DNA from: Hyphomicrobium sp.
GTDB taxonomy: Bacteria; Pseudomonadota; Alphaproteobacteria; Rhizobiales; Hyphomicrobiaceae
DNA length: 64,000 nucleotides
NCBI RefSeq assembly: GCF_019744875.1
Contig: NZ_JAIETU010000005.1
Span: 930,001-994,000 of the forward strand
Direction: 5' to 3'
Of the stretch, positions 34,467 through 43,130 are shown one piece after another; the stretch's first letter is position 1, and each line of letters opens with the position of its first letter. The notes under the pieces were generated by a model. The model did no database searches, was not told where the DNA came from, and worked only from the letters and a program-made list of their open reading frames with translations. A program made the position numbers and the translations under genes.

Positions 34467-36986
34467 ATGGCCTACAAGCGACAGATCGACCGCCTTCCGA
34501 TTATTCCTGCGGATGCGACGAAGCACAACGTTGTCTGCCACTACTGCATCGTCGGCTGCGGCTATCACGCCTACAGCTGGCCCGTGAACAGACAGGGCGG
34601 GGTCGCCCCCTCCACCAACGTGTTCGGCGCCGATCTTTCCCGGCAGCAGCCTCCGGATACCGCCGCTTGGTACGCGCCATCCATGTACAACATCGTGAAA
34701 CAGGACGGGAAGGACGTGCATATCGTCATCAAGCCCGATGATGCATGCATCGTGAACTCCGGCCTCGGTTCGGCGCGCGGCGCCCGCATGGCGGAGATGA
34801 GTTACTCGCGTGCGCGCACGACACAACAGCAGCGTCTCACTGATCCGCTCGTCTGGCGCTACGGGCAGATGCAGCCGACGAGTTGGGATGACGCGCTTGA
34901 CCTCGTCGCTCGTGTGACGGCGCGGATCGTCGCGGAGAAGGGTGAGGACGCGCTCTTCGTCTCGGCGTTCGATCACGGCGGCGCCGGAGGCGGATACGAA
35001 AACACTTGGGGCACGGGAAAGCTCTATTTCGGTGCCATGAAAATCAAGAACATCCGCATCCACAATCGCCCGGCGTACAACTCCGAGGTCCACGGCACCC
35101 GCGACATGGGGGTGGGTGAGCTCAACAACTGTTACGAAGACGCGGAGCTTGCCGACACGATCATGGTTGTGGGCGCGAATCCGCTGGAGACCCAGACCAA
35201 CTACTTCCTCAACCACTGGGTGCCGAACGTGCGCGGCTTTTCGCTCGACAAGAAGAACGAGCAGTTGGCGGGCGAGGCGCACGACCGCGGTCGGATCATT
35301 ATCGTCGACCCGCGACGGACGGTGACGGTCGCCGCATGCGAAGCGGAGGCCGGACCGGAGAACGTTCTGCACCTGCAGATCAACTCGGGCACCGATCTCG
35401 CTCTCTTCAACGCACTGTTCACCGAAATCGCAGACCAAGGCTGGGTCGATCAGGACTTCATCGATCGGAGCACCACATCCGAGGCAGGAGCCGGCGATGG
35501 ATCCGATCCCGCGTGGCCCGCTGTCCTGACTAGCTTCATCGCAGCGCGAGCGGGCAACAGGATGACTGTAGAAGAGGCTGCGGAGATCACGGGCCTTTCG
35601 CCGGACGACATCCGCAAGGCGGCGCGATGGATCGCGCAACCCAAGCAAGGTGGCGCCCGCCGCCGCACGATGTTCGCATACGAGAAAGGCCTCATCTGGG
35701 GCAACGACAACTACCGCACCAACGGCGCGCTGGTGAACATTGCACTTGCGACGGGCAATGTTGGCCGTCCCGGTGGCGGTGTTGTCCGGCTTGGCGGGCA
35801 TCAGGAAGGGTATGTCCGTCCCAGCGACGCGCATGTCGGCCGGCCGGCGGCTTATGTCGACAGGCTCCTGATAGACGGTCAGGGGGGCGTTCATCACGTC
35901 TGGGGCTGCGATCATTACAAGACGACGCTCAACGCATCCGAGTTCATGCGCGTCTACAAGCAGCGCACGGACAAGGTGAAGGATGCCATGAACGCGGTGC
36001 GCTACGGCGACCGCGAGGCCATGGTCGACGCCATCGTCACCGCGATTAACGACGGAGGGTTGTTCGCGGTCGACGTAGACATCGTGCCGACGAAGATCGG
36101 CGAAGCCTGCCATGTAGTGCTGCCCGCCGCCACCGCAGGTGAGATGAATCTCACCTCCATGAATGGCGAACGGCGCATGCGTCTCACTGAGCGCTACATG
36201 GACCCACCCGGCCAGGCTATGCCCGACTGCCTGATCGCTGCCAGGATCGCCAACCGCATGCAGCGCATCTTAACCGACCTCGGCAAGGCGGATATTGCCG
36301 CCAACTTCGACGGGTTCGACTGGAAGACTGAGGAAGACGCCTTCACGGATGGCTACAATGCAACCGCGAAGGGGGGCGAGCATGTCACCTACGATCGGCT
36401 GCGCGCCATGGGAACCAACGGCTTCCAGGAGCCTGCGGTCGGTTTCGAGAACGGCAGGATCGTCGGCACGCAGCGCCTCTATGCCGACGGCAAATTCGGC
36501 ACCGAGGACGGCAAGGCCCGCTTCATGTATGCAGAATGGCGCGGCCTCGAGGCGCCCGGCAAACAGAAGCAGCGGGACAGCTACGCCTTTCTCATCAACA
36601 ATGGGCGCGCCAACCTTGTCTGGCAGTCCGCCTATCTCGACGTGGACAACGACTTCGTGATGGATCGCTGGCCGTTCCCATTCATTGAGATGCATCCAAA
36701 CGACATGGCCAAGGTCGGAGTCAAGAAAGGCGACCTCGTCGAAGTCTACAATGACGCCGGGTCGACGCAGGCGATGGCCTATCCGACGCCCTCCGCGCGT
36801 CCGGGAGAGACGTTTATGCTCTTCGCCTTCCCGACCGGCGTGCAGGGCAATGTGGTCAACGCAGGAACGAACGAACTCGGTATTCCCAACTACAAGCAGA
36901 CCTGGGGCAACATCAGAAAGATCGCCGACGCTCCTGCCTCAGTGGCGCACCTGTCGTTCAAGTCCAAGGAGTATAATGCGACGTAG
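34467..36986 (+). CDS. aioA: Arsenite oxidase large (molybdopterin) subunit
   Basis: An 839-residue DMSO-reductase-family protein. It has CHYCIVGCGYHAY near the N-terminus (C24, C27, C31), which binds the 3Fe-4S cluster of arsenite oxidase, and molybdopterin regions such as NPLETQTNYFLNHW and GNVGRPGGGVVRLGGHQEGY. It has no signal of its own and travels with AioB. It oxidises arsenite to arsenate in the periplasm. AAGGG precedes ATG 34467, ten bases after aioB. No aioXSR regulators or cytochrome gene are linked. Confidence 0.95.
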   Translation: MAYKRQIDRLPIIPADATKHNVVCHYCIVGCGYHAYSWPVNRQGGVAPSTNVFGADLSRQQPPDTAAWYAPSMYNIVKQDGKDVHIVIKPDDACIVNSGLGSARGARMAEMSYSRARTTQQQRLTDPLVWRYGQMQPTSWDDALDLVARVTARIVAEKGEDALFVSAFDHGGAGGGYENTWGTGKLYFGAMKIKNIRIHNRPAYNSEVHGTRDMGVGELNNCYEDAELADTIMVVGANPLETQTNYFLNHWVPNVRGFSLDKKNEQLAGEAHDRGRIIIVDPRRTVTVAACEAEAGPENVLHLQINSGTDLALFNALFTEIADQGWVDQDFIDRSTTSEAGAGDGSDPAWPAVLTSFIAARAGNRMTVEEAAEITGLSPDDIRKAARWIAQPKQGGARRRTMFAYEKGLIWGNDNYRTNGALVNIALATGNVGRPGGGVVRLGGHQEGYVRPSDAHVGRPAAYVDRLLIDGQGGVHHVWGCDHYKTTLNASEFMRVYKQRTDKVKDAMNAVRYGDREAMVDAIVTAINDGGLFAVDVDIVPTKIGEACHVVLPAATAGEMNLTSMNGERRMRLTERYMDPPGQAMPDCLIAARIANRMQRILTDLGKADIAANFDGFDWKTEEDAFTDGYNATAKGGEHVTYDRLRAMGTNGFQEPAVGFENGRIVGTQRLYADGKFGTEDGKARFMYAEWRGLEAPGKQKQRDSYAFLINNGRANLVWQSAYLDVDNDFVMDRWPFPFIEMHPNDMAKVGVKKGDLVEVYNDAGSTQAMAYPTPSARPGETFMLFAFPTGVQGNVVNAGTNELGIPNYKQTWGNIRKIADAPASVAHLSFKSKEYNAT

Positions 36987-36993
36987 AACGCCG

Positions 36994-37629
36994 CTACCTG
37001 CGTGTTGCGCTAGATATCTTAGCCGCGGCGATCGTGCCGTGGAGCAGGCCCCACTTCGGATAGCTGGCGAGCGACGCGGCATCGTCGACGTCATCGATCT
37101 CAGGTAGGAGGGCTACCCTCCGTCCTTGAAGGTTCCGCATGGAGTCGCTAAGTGCGTGCGCGGTCGACCAGCGGACATCATGAAACGGATTTGGCGCGTT
37201 TGGCCTTCGCCGCAGCCCGACGGCCCAGTAGCCGCCATCGCTCGAAGGACCGAAGACGGCGTCTTGGCCTTCCAGCAGGCTGAAGCCCTTTGCGATCAGG
37301 TCGGGGGGGATGCCGGGCACATCGCTGCCGATAATGAGCACGGGCCCGGTGGGCAGGCGATTGGTCACGCGCATCAGGCGCTGCCCGAGATCGCCCGTGC
37401 CCTGCTGCAGTATGCCGTATCGGGATGGCCAAGGGCCTGAATGATCTGGCGTCACCGCGAGCCACGTCGACCATCGGGCGTCGTTGCCCAGTTTCAGCAA
37501 AGTGTTGGCCAGGCTCACGCGCTGGAATCGGAGCGCCTCGACCGCGCCGGTCTGAGCGGCGAGGCGACGCTTTCCCGTGCCAAGCCTAGGATAGCGCGTG
37601 AAGATGACCAGATGGCAGTTGGTCTTCAT
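36994..37629 (-). CDS. TIGR04282-type (CofC-like) nucleotidyl/glycosyltransferase
   Basis: A 211-residue GT-A-fold protein. It has the CofC-like opening LVIFTRYPRLGTGKRRLA, then LIIGSDVPGIPPDLIAKGF and VFGPSSDGGYWAVGL. This matches the family annotated as transferase 1 associated with arsenosugar/rSAM-selenodomain loci. Its start overlaps the stop of the GT2 gene by ATGA, and it converges on aioA with a 7-bp gap. The usual radical-SAM and methyltransferase partners are not in the window. Confidence 0.82.
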   Translation of the reverse strand: MKTNCHLVIFTRYPRLGTGKRRLAAQTGAVEALRFQRVSLANTLLKLGNDARWSTWLAVTPDHSGPWPSRYGILQQGTGDLGQRLMRVTNRLPTGPVLIIGSDVPGIPPDLIAKGFSLLEGQDAVFGPSSDGGYWAVGLRRRPNAPNPFHDVRWSTAHALSDSMRNLQGRRVALLPEIDDVDDAASLASYPKWGLLHGTIAAAKISSATRR

Positions 37630-38315
37630 GACGAACCGTAAATGCGCGCGATCAGCCGCGGCGGCACATTGAGGTAGTAGAGCGAAAGACAGAACAGATT
37701 GCGTGCGCTGCGCGTGAACCATCCCTCCTGCTTCCAGCGGAAGGCGGAGGTGTTCGCTGCGATCGCCAAGATCACCAAACGTTTGCGACCGATGCGACGG
37801 ACCAAATCGACATCTTCCATGAGCTCCCAAGCGGGATACCCGCCAACGGCGGTGTAGAGATCTCGATGGATCAACAACCCTTGGTCTCCGTAGGGAAGCC
37901 CCAGGGTCCGCGTGCGCAGCGCGACGATCCATTCCAAGCGCCGGGCCTGCGGAGACATGTCGTCGAGCGTGAAGCTGAAAGCGGCAGCCTTTTCCTTATT
38001 GGGAGGACTGGCAATGAAGTCGGTGACGGCGGATTTCCAGCCAGGTTCCAGGTGCGTATCCGCATGGAGGAAAAGGAGCCACTCGCTGCGAGCCAGATCC
38101 GCTCCGGCTGCAAGCTGGTAACCGCGTCCCTTTGCGGCTCGGACAAAACGAGCGCCGTGTCGGATCGCAACGTCCTGCGTGCCGTCGCGGGAGCCGCCAT
38201 CGACAACGATGATTTCTTCCACGCCGCCCAGCATTTCCAGCGTTGCGGAAAGGGTCGCTCCAGCGTCCAGGGTCGGGATAACGACCGAGATGTCGAGCGT
38301 GCCGGTATTCACCAC
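37626..38315 (-). CDS. TIGR04283-type GT2 glycosyltransferase
   Basis: A glycosyltransferase of about 229 residues. It has ISVVIPTLDAGATLSATLEML, VDGGSRDGTQDVA, FLHADTHLEPGW and GGYPAWELMEDVDLVRRI, the pattern of transferase 2 of arsenosugar/rSAM-selenodomain loci. GTG 38313-38315 is the most sensible start, because a longer frame would overlap the upstream flavoprotein gene. It forms a coupled pair with the TIGR04282-type gene. Confidence 0.82.
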   Translation of the reverse strand: MVNTGTLDISVVIPTLDAGATLSATLEMLGGVEEIIVVDGGSRDGTQDVAIRHGARFVRAAKGRGYQLAAGADLARSEWLLFLHADTHLEPGWKSAVTDFIASPPNKEKAAAFSFTLDDMSPQARRLEWIVALRTRTLGLPYGDQGLLIHRDLYTAVGGYPAWELMEDVDLVRRIGRKRLVILAIAANTSAFRWKQEGWFTRSARNLFCLSLYYLNVPPRLIARIYGSS

Positions 38316-38332
38316 AGAATGCGTCCCGTGCT

Positions 38333-39760
38333 TTATCCGAACAATCCGAGGAAGCGAACAAGTCTCCTGGTTCGCGCGGAGAACAGTGCTGGCGTAAAGT
38401 AGCTCCCGGCCGCGCGTTTGCTGATCTCGGAGAGCGTCGGGTATGGCACGATCAGGGACGCGACGTCGCCGATCTTGTGATCTTTCGAAATCGCGAGGAT
38501 CCACGGCAATAGCAACTCGCCCGCATGCGCGCCCACCACTGTCGCGCCTAGGATCCGCCCCCGTTTTCCGATGACCACCTTGAGGAAGCCGTCCGTGTGG
38601 CCCTCGGCTTGCGCCCGGTCATTGTGGGCGAAGTCCGCGCGCAGGACGCGGACCTGGTCTCCATGGATCTCGCGCGCGGCCGCTTCGGCCAGTCCAACCT
38701 GGGCGAGTTCAGGATCGGTGTAGGTGACCCACGGCAAGGCCTTCGGAGCGTTCTTGGCGGGCAGGCGGAACAGCGCATTTCGCAGCACGATGCCGGCGTG
38801 ATAGCCCGCAACGTGGGTGAACTGGCGGCCCCCGATGACGTCGCCGGCGGCGAACACGCGCTTGTTCGTGGTGCGCAACCGGGCGTCCACGTTGATGCCT
38901 TTCGGTGTGGCCTCCACGCCAGCCTTGTCGAGACCGAGCCCATCGATAGTCACCTGGCGCCCGGTTGCGATCAGGAGATGGGAGCCTCGGATGGCATTCT
39001 CCCGTCCCTCGTGCTGCAGAATGACGGTGATGCCTTCGCCGGTCTTTTCGATCCGCGTGATTGCCGCCGCCTCAAATGTTGAAATGTTCTCGGCCGCAAA
39101 TTGTTTGCGGATGACTTCGACGGCTTCTGGGTCGTCCTTTGACAGCATTCGCCCGGCGTCGATGAGCGTAACCGCTGCTCCCAAGCGGCCATGCGCCTGG
39201 GCCAGTTCGCACCCGATCGGACCTGCACCTATGACAATCAGGTGCGATGGCAGAACGGTGTTCTCGAAGATGGTCTCGTTCGTGAAATACGGAACGCTGT
39301 CGAGACCCGGGATGCGCGGAATGGACGGGCTGCTGCCGGTCGCGATCACGAAGCGGCGGGCGCGGATTGTGACGTCGCCGGCCGCAATTGTGCGATGATC
39401 AATGAACGAGGCGCGTGATGTGATGACCCGGCAGCCAAGACCGGTGAAGCGCTCGACCGAGTCGTGCGGAGCGATTGTCTGGATAACGCTGTGGACGTAG
39501 CGAGTGGTCGTGGCGAAATCGATTTGCGCGTCATGCGGGGTAAGGCCATAGCGATGACCACTTCGCGCCGTGTGCGCCACCTTGGCCGCCGCAAGCAGTG
39601 ACTTCGACGGTACGCAGCCGGTGTTGAGACAATCGCCGCCCATGCGATGAGCTTCAATAAGCACCGTGCGGGCGCCCATCTGCGCGGCGCCTGCTGCCAC
39701 AGAGAGGCCCGCCGAACCGCCTCCGATGATGCAAATGTCTGCCTTCAGCGCTTCTGACAC
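38333..39760 (-). CDS. MerA-like FAD-dependent pyridine nucleotide-disulfide oxidoreductase
   Basis: A 475-residue class-I flavoprotein. The FAD motif is CIIGGGSAGLSVA, the redox-active disulfide is GGDCLNTGCVPSK, the NAD(P) motif is IVIGAGPIGCELA, and a C-terminal dimer domain follows. GTG 39758-39760 with GGGAGG upstream is the likely start. It lacks the N-terminal HMA domain and the C-terminal Cys pair of true mercuric reductase, so mercury is an unlikely substrate. Such proteins often accompany the two glycosyltransferases that follow. Confidence 0.85.
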   Translation of the reverse strand: MSEALKADICIIGGGSAGLSVAAGAAQMGARTVLIEAHRMGGDCLNTGCVPSKSLLAAAKVAHTARSGHRYGLTPHDAQIDFATTTRYVHSVIQTIAPHDSVERFTGLGCRVITSRASFIDHRTIAAGDVTIRARRFVIATGSSPSIPRIPGLDSVPYFTNETIFENTVLPSHLIVIGAGPIGCELAQAHGRLGAAVTLIDAGRMLSKDDPEAVEVIRKQFAAENISTFEAAAITRIEKTGEGITVILQHEGRENAIRGSHLLIATGRQVTIDGLGLDKAGVEATPKGINVDARLRTTNKRVFAAGDVIGGRQFTHVAGYHAGIVLRNALFRLPAKNAPKALPWVTYTDPELAQVGLAEAAAREIHGDQVRVLRADFAHNDRAQAEGHTDGFLKVVIGKRGRILGATVVGAHAGELLLPWILAISKDHKIGDVASLIVPYPTLSEISKRAAGSYFTPALFSARTRRLVRFLGLFG

Positions 39761-40248
39761 GTGGCCTCCCGGGCTGGTCAACGAACGACCAATCTCCAGC
39801 GAGTGGCCCGAGGGAATGCTAGTTGATCGCTCGCGGCCTCGCTAGGTACGACGCGTGCGACGGATTTATCAAATCGCTTGGAATGCGCCGTCTGCAAAAG
39901 CAGACAACATAGGGAATATGACACGCAAGTTGTGGCGTCGGACGCATCGTGGTGGGGAAGACGACGCGAAGGGTCGGTCTTCCCGCGTCATCGCTTATTG
40001 CTGGCCGTTGTCTTCGAGGATCATATTTCTTGCAACTCGTAACTCCGCTTCGCTCTGATCGCTTTCGGCACCTTTTTTTGCCTTGTGTGCCCCCTCCGCA
40101 AGCGTCTGCCATCAGGCCGGCGTGGCACGAAGGGTCGCCAGCAAGTTCGCATTATTTCATCTCGCAATTTCAGCGTCCGTGAAATCCGGACTACCGATGG
40201 CAGCTTGCTTTGCCAAGCAGACCTGGACCCGCGCCACGTTCGCGTGCG

Positions 40249-40278
40249 AACGTCCGCTTTGGGTCGGGAGCGAACGTT
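40249..40278. repeat. REP-like palindromic element
   Basis: AACGTCCGCT, a 10-base spacer TTGGGTCGGG, then AGCGAACGTT: an imperfect inverted repeat with one mismatch. TCCGCTTTGGGTCG is a core I recall from abundant intergenic repeats in Rhizobiales genomes. Only one copy lies in this window. Confidence 0.5.
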
Positions 40279-40442
40279 ACGTAGCTCCATTCGTTGAATT
40301 GCAAGTGCATGGGTCGCGAACGATACCGCCTTGATATTCGACACTTGCCGCAACAGGCATTCGAAGTCAGTTGTCGACCAGTCGCGGCCCTCGCCCGATG
40401 GTCGATCGAAGCAGTTCTCAACGGTCTGCTCGAGTTCCGGCA

Positions 40443-40487
40443 AGCCTATGCCTGCCTGGCCATGCGCGAGGTTACTGTCACGGACAA
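40443..40487 (+). repeat. Decayed coding repeat, copy 2 (partner at 8253-8297)
   Basis: Reads AYACLAMREVTVTDK in a frame that then stops shortly after (AIRISG). It shares this peptide with the copy near 8.25 kb, with mostly synonymous differences. It lies about 100 bp outside attL, so it belongs to the host side rather than the satellite. Confidence 0.45.
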
Positions 40488-40583
40488 GGCGATCCGGATC
40501 TCTGGCTAGAAAGCGGTCTTGGCCAGGGCCGCAGCACAGGGCTTAGACAGCGCTCCGCCCGGAGTTCTCTCATTTGTTCGTGA

Positions 40584-40629
40584 ATGGCGCGCCCGAAAGG
40601 ATTCGAACCTCTGACCCCCAGATTCGTAG
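40584..40629. repeat. attL (46-bp direct repeat)
   Basis: Identical over 46 bp to 51913-51958. It is the 3' part of tRNA-Arg, from CCA to the anticodon loop, without the 5' half, so it is a truncated tRNA copy left at the far end by integration. Confidence 0.9.
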
Positions 40630-40762
40630 CCAGTTCGACATGGCTCTCTAACCCGCATCGTTATTTGAGGTCAGCAGCGTAAGCCGATAATTTCTGGGAA
40701 GAAACGCGGCGAGCGGTGGACCAATAGTGTCCTAGGGAATTCACCCAGTTCCACCCTTCGCC

Positions 40763-40781
40763 GGGACCCGTACGGGACCCC
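40763..40781. promoter_or_regulatory. Candidate integrase arm-type site, left
   Basis: GGGACCC-GTAC-GGGACCCC: a heptamer repeated at 11-bp spacing. A 17/19 match with the same spacing lies at 51872-51890 near the right end. The positions, just inside both att cores, suit integrase arm-binding sites. Confidence 0.45.
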
Positions 40782-40790
40782 GGAAAGCTC

Positions 40791-42116
40791 ATGGCTACGC
40801 TCAAATTCACTGCGCTGTTCGTTGAAAATATCAAGGTTGAGAATGGCCGAACCGCCTTTCTCGATACCCACACCCGCGGCTTAGAGCTTCGCGTGACCGG
40901 AGCCGGCGCTAAAACCTGGGCCGTTCGCTACACCCGGAAGAGCGACGGCCGGCGCAGGCGTGTCACGCTCGGCACCTTCCCAGCAATTTCGTTAGAGGCG
41001 GCCCGCGTCGCCGCCCAAGAAAAGCTAATCGCGGCGGCTCGTGGCGCAGACCCGGCTAGCCAGGCGCAGGAACGCAGGGACGCGCAGACGTTCCGCGAGG
41101 TCAGCGACGAGTGGGAGAAGAGGCACGGCCAGCCGAACAAGGGTTACAAGTCGCTTAAAGACGATCGCCGCATGCTGGACCGGCACATCCTTCCTCAGAT
41201 CGGCGGGATGATCGTGGGAGAGATTCAGAAGCGCGACATTATCCGCCTCTTAGATGTCGTGGCCGCAACCCCTGACGCCCGCAAGAGCAAGGGGCAACGG
41301 CGAATGACTCACCGGCCTAACCGGGTGTTTGCACTGGTCCGGTCGATTTTTAGGTGGGCGCTGGGGCGCGATCTCGTGAAGTCCGATCCGACCGCAGGCG
41401 TCTCTGCTCCCATACATAAAGAGAAGCCGCGTGAGCGTGCGCTATCGCGAGGCGAAATCGGGACTGTCTGGACCACGCTGGCCGCGGCACCGGATAGGCG
41501 CGCGCTGGCCGGCAAGGGCGACTTCCCCATGACTAGAGCAACGGCGTTGGCGATGAAACTCGCGCTCGTGACTGCGCAGCGCATCGGAGAAGTGTCGGGA
41601 ATAGAGAAGTGCGAGTACGACCTCGCGGCGGCCATGTGGGTTGTGCCCGGGGAGCGCAGCAAGAATGGTGAGCCCAATCGCGTGCCGCTCTCATCACTAG
41701 CTATAGAGCTAATCCGCGAAGCCGAAACCTTGGCCGGCGATTCTCAATGGCTGTTTCCGAGCCCCAAGCTCTCAAGATCAGGGACGGTTAGGGGGCCGAT
41801 CGATCCTCACGCCGCCACTAAGGCGCTCGCCCGGTCAGCTAAATTTATTAAGGTCGATAGATTTAGGGTCCACGACTTAAGACGCACCGCGGCGACTGGT
41901 ATGGCTGAGCTGGGGGTTTCTCCGCACACTATATCTCTGGTCTTAAACCACCGAAGCGCCCGGAAAGGTACCGTGACCGGCGCCGTCTACGTCCAATACA
42001 CCTACGATCGGGAGAAGCGGGAAGCCCTAGATAAGTGGGCTATGGCTGTGGAGACAGCCGTTTTAGCTTCATCGGGTGACAACGTTTATGATTTTAAGGC
42101 CGCTGCGACCGCCTAA
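40791..42116 (+). CDS. int: Tyrosine recombinase integrase (P4-like, DUF4102)
   Basis: A 441-residue integrase. An N-terminal DUF4102 arm-binding domain (LELRVTGAGAKTWAVRY) and a SAM-like core-binding domain precede the catalytic domain, with R264 in TAQRIGE, H361-x-x-R364 in HDLRRTAATG, H387 in LNHRS and the tyrosine in the YVQYTYDREKR segment (about 400-405). This is the usual type that inserts into tRNA 3' ends, in line with the tRNA-Arg repeats. Transcription runs into the element. Confidence 0.95.
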   Translation: MATLKFTALFVENIKVENGRTAFLDTHTRGLELRVTGAGAKTWAVRYTRKSDGRRRRVTLGTFPAISLEAARVAAQEKLIAAARGADPASQAQERRDAQTFREVSDEWEKRHGQPNKGYKSLKDDRRMLDRHILPQIGGMIVGEIQKRDIIRLLDVVAATPDARKSKGQRRMTHRPNRVFALVRSIFRWALGRDLVKSDPTAGVSAPIHKEKPRERALSRGEIGTVWTTLAAAPDRRALAGKGDFPMTRATALAMKLALVTAQRIGEVSGIEKCEYDLAAAMWVVPGERSKNGEPNRVPLSSLAIELIREAETLAGDSQWLFPSPKLSRSGTVRGPIDPHAATKALARSAKFIKVDRFRVHDLRRTAATGMAELGVSPHTISLVLNHRSARKGTVTGAVYVQYTYDREKREALDKWAMAVETAVLASSGDNVYDFKAAATA

Positions 42117-42350
42117 CTTAAACTTAGTTGGACTCGGATACACGATTTGACACGGCTTAAAACGCCTTCTGACCGCCTTAAACTGCCGTAATCGGTATAA
42201 GTCCGATATAAATTTATTATGCGAGAGTTGAAATGTGAGGTTCTAGGACGCTGTTTGTCCTAAACCGGTTTCACGATTTTGAGCGGAGCGAGTTCGCAAC
42301 TACCTTTTCAAGATGCCCTGTTAGGGCGCCTCTTGAATGGAGTTGTGGCC

Positions 42351-42542
42351 ATGGCCTACGTGCCTTCCCGCCTTATCCGTCAGCCCGAAGCGTCGTTTGT
42401 GACGGGGCTTTCGAAGTCAATGATGTACCTGCTCATCGCGCGCGGTGACTTCCCCAAGCCGAGAAAGATCAGTAAGCGCGCGGTTGCGTGGAGCCTCGAA
42501 GAGATCGAAGCCTGGGCTACTTCCCGCAAGGTTGCTGCATAA
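42351..42542 (+). CDS. AlpA-like excisionase/activator
   Basis: A 63-residue MerR-like helix-turn-helix protein (EASFVTGLSKSMMYLLIARGDFPKPRKISKRAVAWSLEEIEAW), the AlpA/Phage_AlpA pattern. In P4-type satellites such proteins activate excision or late control. GGAGTTG precedes ATG 42351. The 234 bp before it, after the integrase, carry several TTAAA-rich direct repeats that could be its sites. Confidence 0.85.
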   Translation: MAYVPSRLIRQPEASFVTGLSKSMMYLLIARGDFPKPRKISKRAVAWSLEEIEAWATSRKVAA

Positions 42543-42551
42543 GAAAAAAAG

Positions 42552-42580
42552 CCCGCGGCGCCAACCGCGGGCTCTTTTTA
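42552..42580. terminator. Rho-independent terminator
   Basis: GCCCGCGG, a six-base loop and CCGCGGGC, followed by TCTTTTT; an A-run precedes it, so it may act in both directions. It ends the int-alpA segment and isolates the replication genes. Confidence 0.85.
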
Positions 42581-42695
42581 ACTTGTGATTTTAATGGCGA
42601 GTGGAAGATGTTTTGCAGCCACACTATCGTAAATTTAGGCTCGAAAGTCAAATCTACGAAGTGCTTCCCTTCGCGAGTTTCGAAAGGAAAGTACT

Positions 42696-43130
42696 TTGTT
42701 TGGCGTTGTTACTCCCGGCCTTAGCGCCGCACTTAAGCGAACTAACCCGACCGCATATTGGGCCGAATACGACGCGGCTGAAGGTGAACATAGGGACCGC
42801 TGGTTCTATGGCCGCCATGGGTGTGAATGGCACGTCCGCGAAGCGCTCCCATGCGAATATCGGGGCATCCTAAATCGTTGCGGCGGCACCGTACCCGCGG
42901 GTTGGCGGAAGAACCCGCACGCGGTCGTAGCTATCCGCTATCGAGATGGCAGCTTAGAGCGTTGGTTCGGGCCCGTATCATCATACAAGCTTCTGGTCGG
43001 CGCCGAGCGGCTGAGAACTCTGTGCCGTTACACCGAGGAAGGTTGGTGGCGCTATCTCGAAGCCATGCATGAGCAAGGCAACGGGATGGTTCTTTGGGAC
43101 ATCCTCACGGCGCCGGAGGTTCCGCAATGA
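42696..43130 (+). CDS. Hypothetical satellite protein
   Basis: A 144-residue protein translated from TTG 42696 with AAAGGAAAG upstream. It is rich in Trp, Tyr, Arg and Glu, with two or more Cys pairs (HGCEWHVREALPCEYRG, NRCGG), and no membrane part. ATGA coupling to the replication gene suggests a role in replication or regulation. I do not recognise the family. Confidence 0.65.
   Translation: MFGVVTPGLSAALKRTNPTAYWAEYDAAEGEHRDRWFYGRHGCEWHVREALPCEYRGILNRCGGTVPAGWRKNPHAVVAIRYRDGSLERWFGPVSSYKLLVGAERLRTLCRYTEEGWWRYLEAMHEQGNGMVLWDILTAPEVPQ

Larger units (their letters stand above)
39761..40583. other. Gene-poor junction between arsenic island and satellite
   Basis: An 823-bp region between the flavoprotein gene and attL. 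It holds a REP-like hairpin (40249-40278) and the second copy of a decayed coding repeat (40443-40487), but no convincing gene. Short frames on both strands look like translations of repeat DNA. Confidence 0.55.

Noticed and set aside
34113-36113. 666-codon open frame on the minus strand under aioA
   Set aside because: Antisense to a gene with clear cluster and cofactor motifs; no ribosome site and no recognisable domain.
38333-39760. True mercuric reductase
   Set aside because: No heavy-metal-binding N-terminal domain, no C-terminal Cys pair, and no other mer genes nearby.
40021-40443. 140-codon minus-strand frame (contains RSRPKADVRTRTW)
   Set aside because: That peptide is a translation of a REP-like Rhizobiales intergenic repeat, often mis-annotated as protein.
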